Position numbers and translations under genes: made by a program. DNA of 64,000 nt from Adineta vaga (taxonomy: Eukaryota > Rotifera), in the NCBI GenBank assembly GCA_021613535.1, contig CP075496.1, forward strand, positions 2,666,001-2,730,000, written 5' to 3'. Of this stretch, positions 23,404 through 39,154 are shown in pieces. The notes under the pieces were generated by a model that was given only the letters and a program-made list of their open reading frames with translations, ran no database searches and was not told the DNA's origin. The first letter of the stretch is position 1. Each line of letters starts with the position of its first letter.

Positions 23404-25036
23404 ACAGGGACATAATCAGCACATTCTGATGAAATAGTGCTTACTAGGAATTCCTCGTTGACGGAGAATAATTGCAAGCTCCGATCCCAGTCACGAAGAG
23501 AATTTCATGGTTACCCACTTCTGTCGAAGTAGGAAGAAACATTCTGAACTCTCCAGTGTAGCGCGCGTGCAGCCTCGGACATCTAAGGGCATCACAGACC
23601 TGTTATTGCTCCATTTCGTGTGGCTTAAAAAGTGCCACTTATCCTGCTAAGAAGTCTTGAAAAGTCCCTTCGAACTTTAGACTATTTAGTAAGCCGGAGT
23701 CTCGTTCGTTATCGAAATTAATCAGACAAATCGCTCCACGAACTACGAACGACCATGCACCACCACCCACCTAATCAAGAAAGAGCTCTCAATCTGTCAA
23801 TCCTAAAAGTGTCCTGGCCGAGTAAGGTTTCCCGTGTTGAGTCAAATTAGGCCACAGGCTCCACTTCTTGTGTGTCCTTCCGTCAATTCTTTTAAGTTTC
23901 AGCTTTGCAACCATACTTCCCCCGGAACCTAAAAACTTAGATTTCTCGAGATCCGCCAGATGAGTCATATAAATAACCGCATCTAAAAGACAGTTGGCAA
24001 CGTTTATGGTTTGAACTAGGACGGTATCTAATCGTCTTCGAACCTCAAACTTTCGTTCTTGATTAATGAAAACATTCTTGGCGAACGCCTTCGCTGCTGT
24101 TCGTCCTGTGGCGATCCAAGAATTTCACCTCTCACACCACAGTACGTACGCCCCCCTCTGATCCTATTAATCATTATCTCAATTTCTAAAACCAACGAAA
24201 TAAAATCGAGATCTTATTTCATTATTCCATGCAATATATATAGGCGAAAGCCTGCTTTTAGCACTCTAATTTTCTCAAAGTAAACGTTCTGGCAACTGAC
24301 GACAATCGATAAAGATCATCGCCAGCCGTCCAGCAAATGAGGATCTGTTAACCAACATGGCCAGTTAGACCAGCTAGCAACAAATACCCGAAATTCAACT
24401 ACGAGCTTTTTAAACACAGCAACTTTAGTTTTCCTTATTGGAGCTGGAATTACCGCGGCTGCTGGCACCAGACTTGCCCTCCAATTGTTAATCGATAACC
24501 TGTTTACAGTGTTCCCATTCCGATTGTCAGCCTAAATAAGACTAACATCGTTATTTCTCTTCACTACCTCCTCGTTTTGAGAGTGGGTAATTTGCGCGCC
24601 TGCTGCCTTCCTTGGAAGTGGTCGCCGTTTCTCAGGCGGCCTCTCCAGAACCAAACCCTGATTCTCTGTACTCGTTACAACCACGGTAGACATATAATGT
24701 ACCGTCTAAAGTTGATAAGTCAGACACTTGAAAGATATGTCGTCGACACAAAGGTCATACGATCAACACAAAGTTATTTAGAGTCACCAACAAACAGTTC
24801 CGGTTAAAGAACTAGAAGGTTTTGATCTAATAAAAGCATTCCGATATTACTACCGGAATTGTCGCATGTATTAGCCCAGGCTTTTCCTCGGTTATTCCAT
24901 TTAGAATTTATGATCAAAGAAAGTTATAGCTGATGTAATGAGCCGTACGCAGTTTCACCTTAAACCAGTTCATACTTAGACATGCATGGCTTAATCTTCA
25001 AGACAAAGGAAAGCCACCGACAAGATCAATCGGAAA
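23223..25036 (-). rRNA. 18S rRNA (gene C)
   Basis: 1814 nt with the same landmarks as gene A. Confidence 0.97.
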
Positions 25037-25619
25037 GCTTCGTTATATATATATGCATATACAAGAAGATATGTATATGCTTTTTTTCACAACAAGTCAA
25101 ATGAAATCACTTCATTATGACCAGTGTTTATAATATAAATATTACATTTATATTCGTTGTTTCATCGAGACGAAACAAAACCAACCCACATCATAGGAAT
25201 AAATTCATTCCTGTTTTTAATGCAACTCATTTACAAGCATTCAAGCCCAAACTATCAACATATGACCAATTATTGAAAACTGATCAACAAGATGTTAGTT
25301 TATATATGTGTGTGCGTAAGTTGAAACATTTTCAACCGCATTCACTTCTTTGCCATTCGTGATGCATTTTGTTTGCAATTAGTTCGTTTTTTTATATGAT
25401 ATTTGTATATGATCATGTGAAAAGTTGACGAAGCAGCTTCGACAAACTTTTTTTTTCATCATATACAATTTATTTCATACTGCTAAACAACTGTATCAAC
25501 ACAGTCATACTAGCCGAACAATCGCTTCATCACAACATCATCCTCGAGAAACTAGACCATTCTTGTGTCAGTCGAATCTGTACAAAAATTGTTATATCGG
25601 AATCGCGTACTACGAGTTT

Positions 25620-26504
25620 GCTTCATATATAACTGAGGAATACGTCAATCCATCTGCTTATTCGTTTTTTCATTCACCTACGTCGTTGTATTAACTCCAT
25701 ATGTAATACGAAGTAGACTCAATAGATTTGCCGAATCCATTTTCTATTCAGCTATTTTATTGTAGCAACTTCATATATAATATGAGCTCGAGTTAATCTA
25801 TTTGCTTGATCATCGTCGTGTCTTCGCGTATTTCTTTTTCTTTCTTTCTTTCTTTCTTTCTTTCTTTCAACTATATACTATATACTACGACTTGGCGACC
25901 GATTCGCTTATTCGTCTTCACACCCTTGTATATTTCTTTTCTTTCCTGTATACTGTACTATTCTATATTATATATGAAGAGTGGTCAATCGCTTTGCTTA
26001 TTCGTCTTTGCATTTTTACCTATTTCTTTTCCTTTTCTTTAACCTCATATTATATATGAAATCCAGTCACTCCATTTGCTTACTCATACTTTTGGATTCA
26101 GTTATTTCTCTTACTTACTCTTCATCTTCATACGTAAAATCAAGTGAAATCAATCCATTTGCTAATTCATTGTCTTCAAATCATGTATTTCGTTTACGCG
26201 TTTTGCAACTTCATACTATATATGAAATCAACTACATCTATTAACTTACTCGTTTTCTTGTATTCAGCTAAAACTTTGGTTTTCTCTTCAATTTCATATC
26301 ATATATAAAATCCAGTCAGTCGATTTACTTATTGAATCTTTCGTATTCAGCTACATCTTCTCTCTCTGTTATCTTCATATAAAATATCAAATCGAGTCAA
26401 TTCATTTGTCTCTTCATTTTCCTACATTTTTCTATTCTTTTTTTCCTCTGTCAATCAACATTATATCGAATATAAAAAAGTGAAGTAATTTATTTGCTAA
26501 ATCG
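25620..26504 (-). repeat. IGS3 degenerate ~80 bp tandem repeats
   Basis: Same block as in IGS1; TTTC tract at about 25831-25868. Confidence 0.7.
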
Positions 26505-28678
26505 GTTTTCATCAATAAGCTAATTGATTTGTTTCAATTGTATACTTTGGATGAAATGATGTATCTTATTATGTCAGAGTAAGTATATGTATCTAGATTT
26601 CATACATATGACAGATAATAGAAGTCGTTCTCTTCTTCTCGTTAAATAAGCCAAAAAAAAAGAAATAGTCACACAGTCAAGCATTGATTTGTTTTTCGAA
26701 ATTTTACTTTTATTTTTTCGCACATCATATGTCTATTTTGATCTTCTTTCATTTGCAATTTATATAAATTCTGAAAGTAAGTAAAGTTATTTTCTTAACG
26801 TTCTCTCATTCATCGATTCATTTTATTCTTCGTTTCATTTATTTTGATTCTAATTTTCAAATAGATAATACAATGAAACAAATCGATATCAAATCATTCG
26901 TTTTATTCTATTGCTGGTTATAGATGTCATTCGATGAAATATTCTTATTTCATTCGATCGAGAAATGAATAAAATAATCGAATCGAATCGAATTTTCTTC
27001 ATTCAATTCAATTCACTTTCTTTAGTTTTTTTTCTTATTCACTTTCATTATATTTCTTTTCTTTTCACATATTCATTTGAAATATTTTATACTTCTATGT
27101 TTATCATCATACAATCGAGAAAATCTCTCTCCTATTCTGATTTCATGATTTCATACATTCTCCAGATGATTACATATATATGAATAAAGTAGAACTATCG
27201 TATTTGTTAACTTGATTTCTTCTATAATATCAATCATAAAATTAGCATCTTTATGAGAAAAGATATGTTTCTCCATAAATCTTCATGGATTTGGTATTCA
27301 AGCATATTTTTTCCTTATTAATTTTATAAATATATATGACATTTCAATTTTGACATTTGTTTTATTTTCGTTTTCTATATCATATTCAATCAAAGATAAT
27401 ATATTCGTCATACACATTTAGCTGTTATATTCAATTGATATAGGTAATTTTAACAAAAATTTTAACATTCGATCTTCATTCTCATCATTTATCTACATGT
27501 ATTTAGATCCTTATTTCATTTTACATGCTTGGGAAAATTCAAAATGACATTTATTCATATGTGTATAGTTTACGAATCGAATTCCCTTCAAATGTTGAAT
27601 ATTTGTTGATTTTGAGAAAATATAAACTTTTCATATTCATTCATACAAGATACTATTGCTATACAATATGAAAGTTATTGAAAACGATTTTATATTGAGC
27701 AAGAATCGATCAAGATGACACAACAGATCGATATTTATATCGTAGAAATGTATAGAATGAGAATGAAAAGTTTCAACATATTTATTGGATGGATATGTTA
27801 TCGTGAACAAAATGTTACTTAATTTAGACGAAATTGTATGAAAATGACGTTGAAACATGTATAATTTAATTTTGGTTTTTCTATTTCATATCCTATGAAT
27901 AGGAATTAATATAATCGAAAGTTACATGTCAACAATGTGTATAAGCGTAAGGAGAAGAGAATTTTTAAATGATCTACTATCTATTTGTATGTACCCTCAA
28001 GTAAACATCGAAAATCATTTGAATTCTTAGATACAAGATGTATGTTTTTATTTTTTGTTTGAAGATATCTATATTCATCTATGTTGTTAAATTATTGATA
28101 ACAAGAGTAAATGAATTCGAATAGAATGAACATCAAACAGAAATGATATCTGTTAGTAATGATGATTTCATATCATATGTATTTCATAATATGACATGTG
28201 TCTATGATTTTGATTCATATGTACTGCATATCTACATCTAGGTTGTTTGTATATTGTCGTCATATGTAATCAAGATGATTTTTCCATTGTTAAGATTTAA
28301 TAAATAAAATGAAAAACGTAGAGAAACTGATTTTTAACATCTTAAGTTCGATTGAAAGAAGACATGAAAATGAACTATTTCAATGTGTTATTTACTGAAT
28401 GTATGCGTTTTTCTTGATTAACAAAAGACTTCTCTTGACATGATATACTACTAGTTCGCGTTGTAGTCTTTTTTTCTTACAATTTATTCATATAATATTA
28501 GTTCATTTGGATATTATTCATACATAGAATAAAATATCAAATAGCTTTGAATAAAAGATTCTTTCCTTTTCGTACATGAATGCATATATGTATGTGTTGG
28601 TATTGACAATGCGATGACTTATATTATTTCGATTTCGTTTGTGTTTCTATAAGACATATTCATGAAATTGTGAAATTT

Positions 28679-28726
28679 AAAATGCAAATGTCGTCTATAT
28701 AGAACTGAAGTCTATCGAATCAGCAT
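28679..28726 (-). repeat. Distal 28S-end hairpin element (IGS3)
   Basis: 48 bp element, stem ATAGA/TCTAT, loop ACTGAAG. Confidence 0.6.
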
Positions 28727-29163
28727 TTCTATTTCATTATTCATATTGATAATGACGATGGGATTAATGATATATATGTTCAATATAAAGAAAGAGAACA
28801 TCAAATCAATATTTCGATATGATATATGATACTGACAATCATCGTTTGTATATCGTGCAACATAGACATAGATGATGGTAATGATCAAGTAGAAGACAAT
28901 ATTCTTATATATAAGATACGAAAGATAAGATATACAGTATGTAATTCCAAGTAAATATTTACTTGAAGTTGTTTGTTCGAAATAGCGTAGCATAGAAGAT
29001 ATATATGTATGTATGTATGTTATGGTAAACATATCAAGATGAATATGAAATTATAGAGTGATACATGTTGTTGTTGTTTTTTCTAATCGAAGAATAGAAA
29101 AAAACGACTAAGTCATAGAAAATGAATGAATGAATGAATAAGAGAGAAATTATTACTGATGAT

Positions 29164-29207
29164 AAAATGCAAATGTCGTATAGGACTGAAGCCTATCGAA
29201 TCAGCAT
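29164..29207 (-). repeat. Proximal 28S-end hairpin element (IGS3)
   Basis: 44 bp element, stem ATAGG/CCTAT, loop ACTGAAG. Confidence 0.6.
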
Positions 29208-29621
29208 AACATCGAGCAGAAACTCAGCGGATCGCAATGTGGCGGTTGCTCTCACGTGTACGTTACTCTGTTACTGAAGAAAGTCGTTTACAATCGATTC
29301 TAGCCATTAGTGTTGTTTCGACTAAAAATGCATCGTTGCAATCACAATCTCATTTCGATTATGACGAGGCAACAACACGGTAGCTTCATTCATATGTTCA
29401 CTTGATCAACAGTTTGAACATATATAAATGTGCTGACGACAACCAATGTGCCAAAAAATCATTGAGTCTAGATCGGATTCCAACTTAGAGGCGTTCAGTT
29501 GTAAGCCGTCGGATGGTAGCTTCGCATCATTGTCCTTTCGAACAAATACGTAAACCAAATGTCCGAACGTACGGTTCCTCTCGTACTAAGTACGATTCCT
29601 ATATCAATGACAAAATCCAAT

Positions 29622-29674
<53 letters not shown>

Positions 29675-29716
29675 ATTGGTGGGTGAACAATCCAACACTT
29701 TGCGAAGTCTGCTTCG

Positions 29717-29754
<38 letters not shown>

Positions 29755-29777
29755 GACGTCGCTATGAACGCTTGGCC

Positions 29778-29812
<35 letters not shown>

Positions 29813-30193
29813 TCACCTCTTGCAAAAACTCGTTAAAATCAAAAGGATCGATAGGCCCGGATTTCTCCGTCTGTATTCGTACTGAAAATCTAAATCAAGC
29901 TGACTTATGCCCTTTTACTCAATGTGTGGTTTCTGTCCGCACTGAGTCAACTTTTGGACACCTACGTTAACATTTGATAGATGTACCGCCCCAGCCAAAC
30001 TCCCCACCTGTCTCTTTCCTTGAAGCAGATCACGTTGATACAAGTATCGACGTTTGTCACTCAAACACTGGATGTAAAATCCAATCTCTGTATAACCAAG
30101 TAAGTAAAGAAACAATGAAAATAATGGTGTTTCATTGACGTGTTGCCACTCCCATCTACGCTACACTTTTCAAGTCTCTTTACGAAGACAGAT

Positions 30194-30227
<34 letters not shown>

Positions 30228-30234
30228 ATTGAAG

Positions 30235-30276
<42 letters not shown>

Positions 30277-30286
30277 CAGGGACAGT

Positions 30287-30346
<60 letters not shown>

Positions 30347-30348
30347 AG

Positions 30349-30386
<38 letters not shown>

Positions 30387-32587
30387 ATTTGAATTTCTTC
30401 ACGTTAACATTCAGAGCACTGGGCAGAAATCACTTTGCGTCAACACCAAGTTTTCCGGCCAATCGCAAAGCTCTGTTTTAATTAGACAGTCGGATTCCCC
30501 TAGACGCAGCGAGTTCTAAGTTTGCTATTAAACGATGTCCGAAGTAATACGGCCCGCAAGCGAACCGCATACCGTAGCAAAACGATTCCACAGCAAGACA
30601 AGCCACTAGTCCGAACGATCAGACACATTGCTGCATCCGAAAGCTCAGCTCCAATAGCAAGTCTACTGCTTTATCATCAAGCCCGAACACCCTAGCACTT
30701 AGAGCCAATCGTTATCCCGAAGTTGCCGATCGATTTTGCCGACTTCCCTTGTGCTACCTTGTTCTAATTGACTAGAGGCTTTTCACCTTGGAGACCTGAT
30801 GCGGTTTAGAGTACAGATAAGTGCGAAATTGAATATCTCGCTCAAATTTTCAAGGATCACAAATGATGCACCGAGGAAGTAGCAAGAACGGCTACTCTTT
30901 ACCTTCATTTGAACCCTATCTCCAGTTGAACTGATTCCAGGGTCGTCTGATGAAGTAACAAAGAAGAGAAAACTCTTTCCAGGACCACTTGTGATGTATT
31001 TGAGCTTGTTTGTGTTACCACATATGTTTGACACGAAATCAAACAATCTCCGACACTTAGTACAAGAATATTAACTTGTTTCCCTTTCGATTTGATGGAA
31101 TATAAATATGATATGAATATAGATATTCCTCGTTCGGAACCCTCTTTCGAGCGCATCTTAGGACTGACTGACCCATGTCCAATAGCTGTTCACATGGAAC
31201 CTTTCTCCACGTCAGTCTTCAAAGTTCTCATTTGAATAGTTGCTACTACCACTAAGATCTGTACATATGACTGCTCAAGCCACACTCACGTGTTAGCCTT
31301 CGACGCAACCATATCAACCGTCCTACTTGTTACGACATGATGTCCGTTAATGGCTTGTTGTATCGTAACAGTCAAGTATAAGAGGCTCGCTCGAGCGCCA
31401 TCCATTTTTAGGATAGTCGATTCGGCAGGTGAGTTGTTACACACTCCTTAACGGATTCCGACTTCCATGGCCACCGTCCTGCTGTCTATATCGACCAACA
31501 CCTTTTATGGTATCTGATGAGCGAGACCATCTGGCTCTTTATCTTGACGTTTTGTGCATCCAACAGCGCCAGTTCTGCTTACCAAAAATGGCCCACTTGG
31601 CACTCACATTCGCTGTTCATTCTCAATGAAGTAGAAAAATGAACTTCATACCCATTTAAAGTTTGTCAATAGGTTGAGCGTATTTTACGCCCAATGCCTC
31701 TAAACATTCGCTTTACCGGATATAACTGTGAAAATTGAATGCCAGCTATCCTGAGGGAAACTTCGGACGGAACCAGCTACTAGATGGTTCGATTAGTCTT
31801 TCGCCCCTTAACGCATGTTTGACGATCGATTTGCACGTCAGAACCGCTACGAACTTCCACCAGGGTTTCCCCTGGCTTCATTCTACACACGTTAAGTTCA
31901 CCATCTTTCGGGTCTCATTGCATATACTCTTACTAAGCTCTTTGCCAGCGGCAATAGAACCTGTCAGTGTTGCGTTCATTGTCATGATTTGCACCAGATG
32001 ACAGAAATCACACTTCAAACATTGCAAGAATGTTCTTTACTTTCATTACGAGCAAGGCTTTTCATACAGCCGAACTCTTGCACATGCAGTGAACTCCTTA
32101 GACCGTGTTTCAAGACGGGTCGAATAACTCGGCATTCAAAACTCCTGTTGACTTGCCGATTTCATTGACAGCCACAAAACATTAGGCATTGACAATGAAT
32201 AAAACTAATATTGTTTAGATATTAGTTACTCATGTAACACAAACAATGCTCATGGCGTGCCGTACTCGAAAGTACTGAAATCAAAGAACACGTCAGTTTA
32301 CCTATAACGCCAAGTCGAATTTGTTATTTATGCAAGTCATATTTTTAACACGACTAAAAGTCGCTACCAAAATAGACTGATTCGACTAGCTGTAATGTTA
32401 TAGATCCAGGTTCAGTTAATACTTTGAAAATGCATCCGATTCTAGGCAAGAACATATCAATGGACTGTTGAAGTTCCAAATCAACATGTATTACCATCAT
32501 ATAGAAATCGAATTGAATCCAAAGTAATCTGATGAATGCGGCCATTCGTTTTCTTCTGTACGGTTTTACGTACTATTTAACTCTCTC

Positions 32588-32638
<51 letters not shown>

Positions 32639-32976
32639 GTTATAATATTTAGCTTTGGAACAAGTTTACGTCCCACGTTGGCGTAGCAATCTCAAACTAC
32701 GCTACTCGAAAGGTAGACAATGTACGGCACAGAACTATTCGTGATTATAGGACTAGCACCTTCTATGGTTAAAGCCCTGATCAAAGGAACTCACACGAAC
32801 AGGCACCATACAGTAGTTACCCCAAATGCTACAATGCATGTCAGAAGTAAATCTAACACGCTTCAGCAATGAGCTTTTGCCGGTTCATTCGCCATTACTA
32901 AGGCAATCTCAGTTGATTTCTTTTCCTTTGCTTATTAATATGCTTAAGTTCAGCAAGTATTCTAATTTGACTTCAG
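29206..32976 (-). rRNA. 28S rRNA (gene D, uninterrupted)
   Basis: 3771 bp. Small private differences from gene B: shifted A-run bases near 29825-29840 and a one-base deletion near 31412 (TTTTTAGGATAGTC where others have GGACTAGTC). Altered R2-site bases at 30347-30348. No insertion. Confidence 0.96.
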
Positions 32977-33272
32977 CTTGAAATGTGAAATAAATGGATA
33001 AGTATATATTACACACATATTTATGTTACAAGGTCATTCGATTGCATGTTGATTATCAGTAACATGGATATGATAAAGATTTCTCATGTTATGACAGTTC
33101 ACACAATAAAATTCATTTGTGTATGTGTATAACTCCGTTTTATACGTATACAACATTATATAGAAATCTATATAATGATATATGTTATATATGTCTTGCA
33201 AGCTAGATAAAGTAATATTATCGAACTTGCCAGCAATTCATTTAGAAAATAAATGAATTTGATGTTATGTAA

Positions 33273-33427
33273 ACAAGACTGAAGCAAATTTAGCCTCGAC
33301 TAATGTCTTGGCTGCTAGATGCGTTCGAGTTATTCATGCTCAATGTGTCCTGCAATTCGCATTGCTTTCTCGCACTTTGCTGCGCTCTTCATCGAATAAC
33401 GAGCCGAGTGATCCACCGTACAGAATT
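33273..33427 (-). rRNA. 5.8S rRNA (gene D)
   Basis: Same as gene A; ITS2 is one A shorter near its 28S end. Confidence 0.95.
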
Positions 33428-33647
33428 ATTTTTTTTTGTTTCTGTATATGTATACAATTCGATTCATATTCAATGACAAACAACAATGATTTGTTGAATG
33501 GAAAAGTTTGAAACAAGTCACAGTTTTGAATATACTATGACTTGTTAGTTACATAATGGTGCGACACAATCATCACACATGTAATATGTATGATGATCGT
33601 GCGAAGTTAGAAGTTTTGTTTATGATTGGAAATCAATCATAGAACGG

Positions 33648-33793
33648 TAATGATCCATACGCAGGTTCACCTACGAATACCTTGTTACGACTTTTACTTC
33701 CTCTAAATGATCCAGTTTGAGCATCTTTTCGATAAAAACCGAACGACCCGAGAGCCGCTCGGAAAACCAAGCCGAAGATCTCACTAAAACATT

Positions 33794-33828
<35 letters not shown>

Positions 33829-35461
33829 ACAGGGACATAATCAGCACATTCTGATGAAATAGTGCTTACTAGGAATTCCTCGTTGACGGAGAATAATTGC
33901 AAGCTCCGATCCCAGTCACGAAGAGAATTTCATGGTTACCCACTTCTGTCGAAGTAGGAAGAAACATTCTGAACTCTCCAGTGTAGCGCGCGTGCAGCCT
34001 CGGACATCTAAGGGCATCACAGACCTGTTATTGCTCCATTTCGTGTGGCTTAAAAAGTGCCACTTATCCTGCTAAGAAGTCTTGAAAAGTCCCTTCGAAC
34101 TTTAGACTATTTAGTAAGCCGGAGTCTCGTTCGTTATCGAAATTAATCAGACAAATCGCTCCACGAACTACGAACGACCATGCACCACCACCCACCTAAT
34201 CAAGAAAGAGCTCTCAATCTGTCAATCCTAAAAGTGTCCTGGCCGAGTAAGGTTTCCCGTGTTGAGTCAAATTAGGCCACAGGCTCCACTTCTTGTGTGT
34301 CCTTCCGTCAATTCTTTTAAGTTTCAGCTTTGCAACCATACTTCCCCCGGAACCTAAAAACTTAGATTTCTCGAGATCCGCCAGATGAGTCATATAAATA
34401 ACCGCATCTAAAAGACAGTTGGCAACGTTTATGGTTTGAACTAGGACGGTATCTAATCGTCTTCGAACCTCAAACTTTCGTTCTTGATTAATGAAAACAT
34501 TCTTGGCGAACGCCTTCGCTGCTGTTCGTCCTGTGGCGATCCAAGAATTTCACCTCTCACACCACAGTACGTACGCCCCCCTCTGATCCTATTAATCATT
34601 ATCTCAATTTCTAAAACCAACGAAATAAAATCGAGATCTTATTTCATTATTCCATGCAATATATATAGGCGAAAGCCTGCTTTTAGCACTCTAATTTTCT
34701 CAAAGTAAACGTTCTGGCAACTGACGACAATCGATAAAGATCATCGCCAGCCGTCCAGCAAATGAGGATCTGTTAACCAACATGGCCAGTTAGACCAGCT
34801 AGCAACAAATACCCGAAATTCAACTACGAGCTTTTTAAACACAGCAACTTTAGTTTTCCTTATTGGAGCTGGAATTACCGCGGCTGCTGGCACCAGACTT
34901 GCCCTCCAATTGTTAATCGATAACCTGTTTACAGTGTTCCCATTCCGATTGTCAGCCTAAATAAGACTAACATCGTTATTTCTCTTCACTACCTCCTCGT
35001 TTTGAGAGTGGGTAATTTGCGCGCCTGCTGCCTTCCTTGGAAGTGGTCGCCGTTTCTCAGGCGGCCTCTCCAGAACCAAACCCTGATTCTCTGTACTCGT
35101 TACAACCACGGTAGACATATAATGTACCGTCTAAAGTTGATAAGTCAGACACTTGAAAGATATGTCGTCGACACAAAGGTCATACGATCAACACAAAGTT
35201 ATTTAGAGTCACCAACAAACAGTTCCGGTTAAAGAACTAGAAGGTTTTGATCTAATAAAAGCATTCCGATATTACTACCGGAATTGTCGCATGTATTAGC
35301 CCAGGCTTTTCCTCGGTTATTCCATTTAGAATTTATGATCAAAGAAAGTTATAGCTGATGTAATGAGCCGTACGCAGTTTCACCTTAAACCAGTTCATAC
35401 TTAGACATGCATGGCTTAATCTTCAAGACAAAGGAAAGCCACCGACAAGATCAATCGGAAA
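33648..35461 (-). rRNA. 18S rRNA (gene D)
   Basis: 1814 nt, same landmarks as gene A. Confidence 0.97.
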
Positions 35462-36046
35462 GCTTCGTTATATATATATGCATATACAAGAAGATATGTA
35501 TATGCTTTTTTTCACAACAAGTCAAATGAAATCACTTCATTATGACCAGTGTTTATAATATAAATATTACATTTATATTCGTTGTTTCATCGAGACGAAA
35601 CAAAACCAACCCACATCATAGGAATAAATTCATTCCTGTTTTTAATGCAACTCATTTACAAGCATTCAAGCCCAAACTATCAACATATGACCAATTATTG
35701 AAAACTGATCAACAAGATGTTAGTTTATATATGTGTGTGCGTAAGTTGAAACATTTTCAACCGCATTCACTTCTTTGCCATTCGTGATGCATTTTGTTTG
35801 CAATTAGTTCGTTTTTTTATATGATATTTGTATATGATCATGTGAAAAGTTGACGAAGCAGCTTCGACAAACTTTTTTTTTCATCATATACAATTTATTT
35901 CATACTGCTAAACAACTGTATCAACACAGTCATACTAGCCGAACAATCGCTTCATCACAACATCATCCTCGAGAAACTAGACCATTCTTGTGTCAGTCGA
36001 ATCTGTACAAAAATTGTTATATCGGAATCGCGTACTACGAGTTTGC

Positions 36047-36932
36047 TTCATATATAACTGAGGAATACGTCAATCCATCTGCTTATTCGTTTTTTCATTC
36101 ACCTACGTCGTTGTATTAACTCCATATGTAATACGAAGTAGACTCAATAGATTTGCCGAATCCATTTTCTATTCAGCTATTTTATTGTAGCAACTTCATA
36201 TATAATATGAGCTCGAGTTAATCTATTTGCTTGATCATCGTCGTGTCTTCGCGTATTTCTTTTTCTTTCTTTCTTTCTTTCTTTCTTTCTTTTCAACTAT
36301 ATACTATATACTACGACTTGGCGACACCGATTCGCTTATTCGTCTTCACACCCTTGTATATTTCTTTTCTTTCCTGTATACTGTACTATTCTATATTATA
36401 TATGAAGAGTGGTCAATCGCTTTGCTTATTCGTCTTTGCATTTTTACCTATTTCTTTTCCTTTTCTTTAACCTCATATTATATATGAAATCCAGTCACTC
36501 CATTTGCTTACTCATACTTTTGGATTCAGTTATTTCTCTTACTTACTCTTCATCTTCATACGTAAAATCAAGTGAAATCAATCCATTTGCTAATTCATTG
36601 TCTTCAAATCATGTATTTCGTTTACGCGTTTTGCAACTTCATACTATATATGAAATCAACTACATCTATTAACTTACTCGTTTTCTTGTATTCAGCTAAA
36701 ACTTTGGTTTTCTCTTCAATTTCATATCATATATAAAATCCAGTCAGTCGATTTACTTATTGAATCTTTCGTATTCAGCTACATCTTCTCTCTCTGTTAT
36801 CTTCATATAAAATATCAAATCGAGTCAATTCATTTGTCTCTTCATTTTCCTACATTTTTCTATTCTTTTTTTCCTCTGTCAATCAACATTATATCGAATA
36901 TAAAAAAGTGAAGTAATTTATTTGCTAAATCG
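36047..36932 (-). repeat. IGS4 degenerate ~80 bp tandem repeats
   Basis: Same block; TTTC tract at about 36256-36293. Confidence 0.7.
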
Positions 36933-39106
36933 GTTTTCATCAATAAGCTAATTGATTTGTTTCAATTGTATACTTTGGATGAAATGATGTATCTTATTAT
37001 GTCAGAGTAAGTATATGTATCTAGATTTCATACATATGACAGATAATAGAAGTCGTTCTCTTCTTCTCGTTAAATAAGCCAAAAAAAAAGAAATAGTCAC
37101 ACAGTCAAGCATTGATTTGTTTTTCGAAATTTTACTTTTATTTTTTCGCACATCATATGTCTATTTTGATCTTCTTTCATTTGCAATTTATATAAATTCT
37201 GAAAGTAAGTAAAGTTATTTTCTTAACGTTCTCTCATTCATCGATTCATTTTATTCTTCGTTTCATTTATTTTGATTCTAATTTTCAAATAGATAATACA
37301 ATGAAACAAATCGATATCAAATCATTCGTTTTATTCTATTGCTGGTTATAGATGTCATTCGATGAAATATTCTTATTTCATTCGATCGAGAAATGAATAA
37401 AATAATCGAATCGAATCGAATTTTCTTCATTCAATTCAATTCACTTTCTTTAGTTTTTTTTCTTATTCACTTTCATTATATTTCTTTTCTTTTCACATAT
37501 TCATTTGAAATATTTTATACTTCTATGTTTATCATCATACAATCGAGAAAATCTCTCTCCTATTCTGATTTCATGATTTCATACATTCTCCAGATGATTA
37601 CATATATATGAATAAAGTAGAACTATCGTATTTGTTAACTTGATTTCTTCTATAATATCAATCATAAAATTAGCATCTTTATGAGAAAAGATATGTTTCT
37701 CCATAAATCTTCATGGATTTGGTATTCAAGCATATTTTTTCCTTATTAATTTTATAAATATATATGACATTTCAATTTTGACATTTGTTTTATTTTCGTT
37801 TTCTATATCATATTCAATCAAAGATAATATATTCGTCATACACATTTAGCTGTTATATTCAATTGATATAGGTAATTTTAACAAAAATTTTAACATTCGA
37901 TCTTCATTCTCATCATTTATCTACATGTATTTAGATCCTTATTTCATTTTACATGCTTGGGAAAATTCAAAATGACATTTATTCATATGTGTATAGTTTA
38001 CGAATCGAATTCCCTTCAAATGTTGAATATTTGTTGATTTTGAGAAAATATAAACTTTTCATATTCATTCATACAAGATACTATTGCTATACAATATGAA
38101 AGTTATTGAAAACGATTTTATATTGAGCAAGAATCGATCAAGATGACACAACAGATCGATATTTATATCGTAGAAATGTATAGAATGAGAATGAAAAGTT
38201 TCAACATATTTATTGGATGGATATGTTATCGTGAACAAAATGTTACTTAATTTAGACGAAATTGTATGAAAATGACGTTGAAACATGTATAATTTAATTT
38301 TGGTTTTTCTATTTCATATCCTATGAATAGGAATTAATATAATCGAAAGTTACATGTCAACAATGTGTATAAGCGTAAGGAGAAGAGAATTTTTAAATGA
38401 TCTACTATCTATTTGTATGTACCCTCAAGTAAACATCGAAAATCATTTGAATTCTTAGATACAAGATGTATGTTTTTATTTTTTGTTTGAAGATATCTAT
38501 ATTCATCTATGTTGTTAAATTATTGATAACAAGAGTAAATGAATTCGAATAGAATGAACATCAAACAGAAATGATATCTGTTAGTAATGATGATTTCATA
38601 TCATATGTATTTCATAATATGACATGTGTCTATGATTTTGATTCATATGTACTGCATATCTACATCTAGGTTGTTTGTATATTGTCGTCATATGTAATCA
38701 AGATGATTTTTCCATTGTTAAGATTTAATAAATAAAATGAAAAACGTAGAGAAACTGATTTTTAACATCTTAAGTTCGATTGAAAGAAGACATGAAAATG
38801 AACTATTTCAATGTGTTATTTACTGAATGTATGCGTTTTTCTTGATTAACAAAAGACTTCTCTTGACATGATATACTACTAGTTCGCGTTGTAGTCTTTT
38901 TTTCTTACAATTTATTCATATAATATTAGTTCATTTGGATATTATTCATACATAGAATAAAATATCAAATAGCTTTGAATAAAAGATTCTTTCCTTTTCG
39001 TACATGAATGCATATATGTATGTGTTGGTATTGACAATGCGATGACTTATATTATTTCGATTTCGTTTGTGTTTCTATAAGACATATTCATGAAATTGTG
39101 AAATTT

Positions 39107-39154
39107 AAAATGCAAATGTCGTCTATATAGAACTGAAGTCTATCGAATCAGCAT
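39107..39154 (-). repeat. Distal 28S-end hairpin element (IGS4)
   Basis: 48 bp element, stem ATAGA/TCTAT, loop ACTGAAG. Confidence 0.6.

Larger units (their letters stand above)
25037..29205 (-). other. Intergenic spacer 3
   Basis: 4169 bp, the main homogenised spacer type, near-identical to IGS4. Layout: 5' ETS to about 25620, repeats, unique AT-rich part, hairpins. No gene-like content seen. Confidence 0.85.
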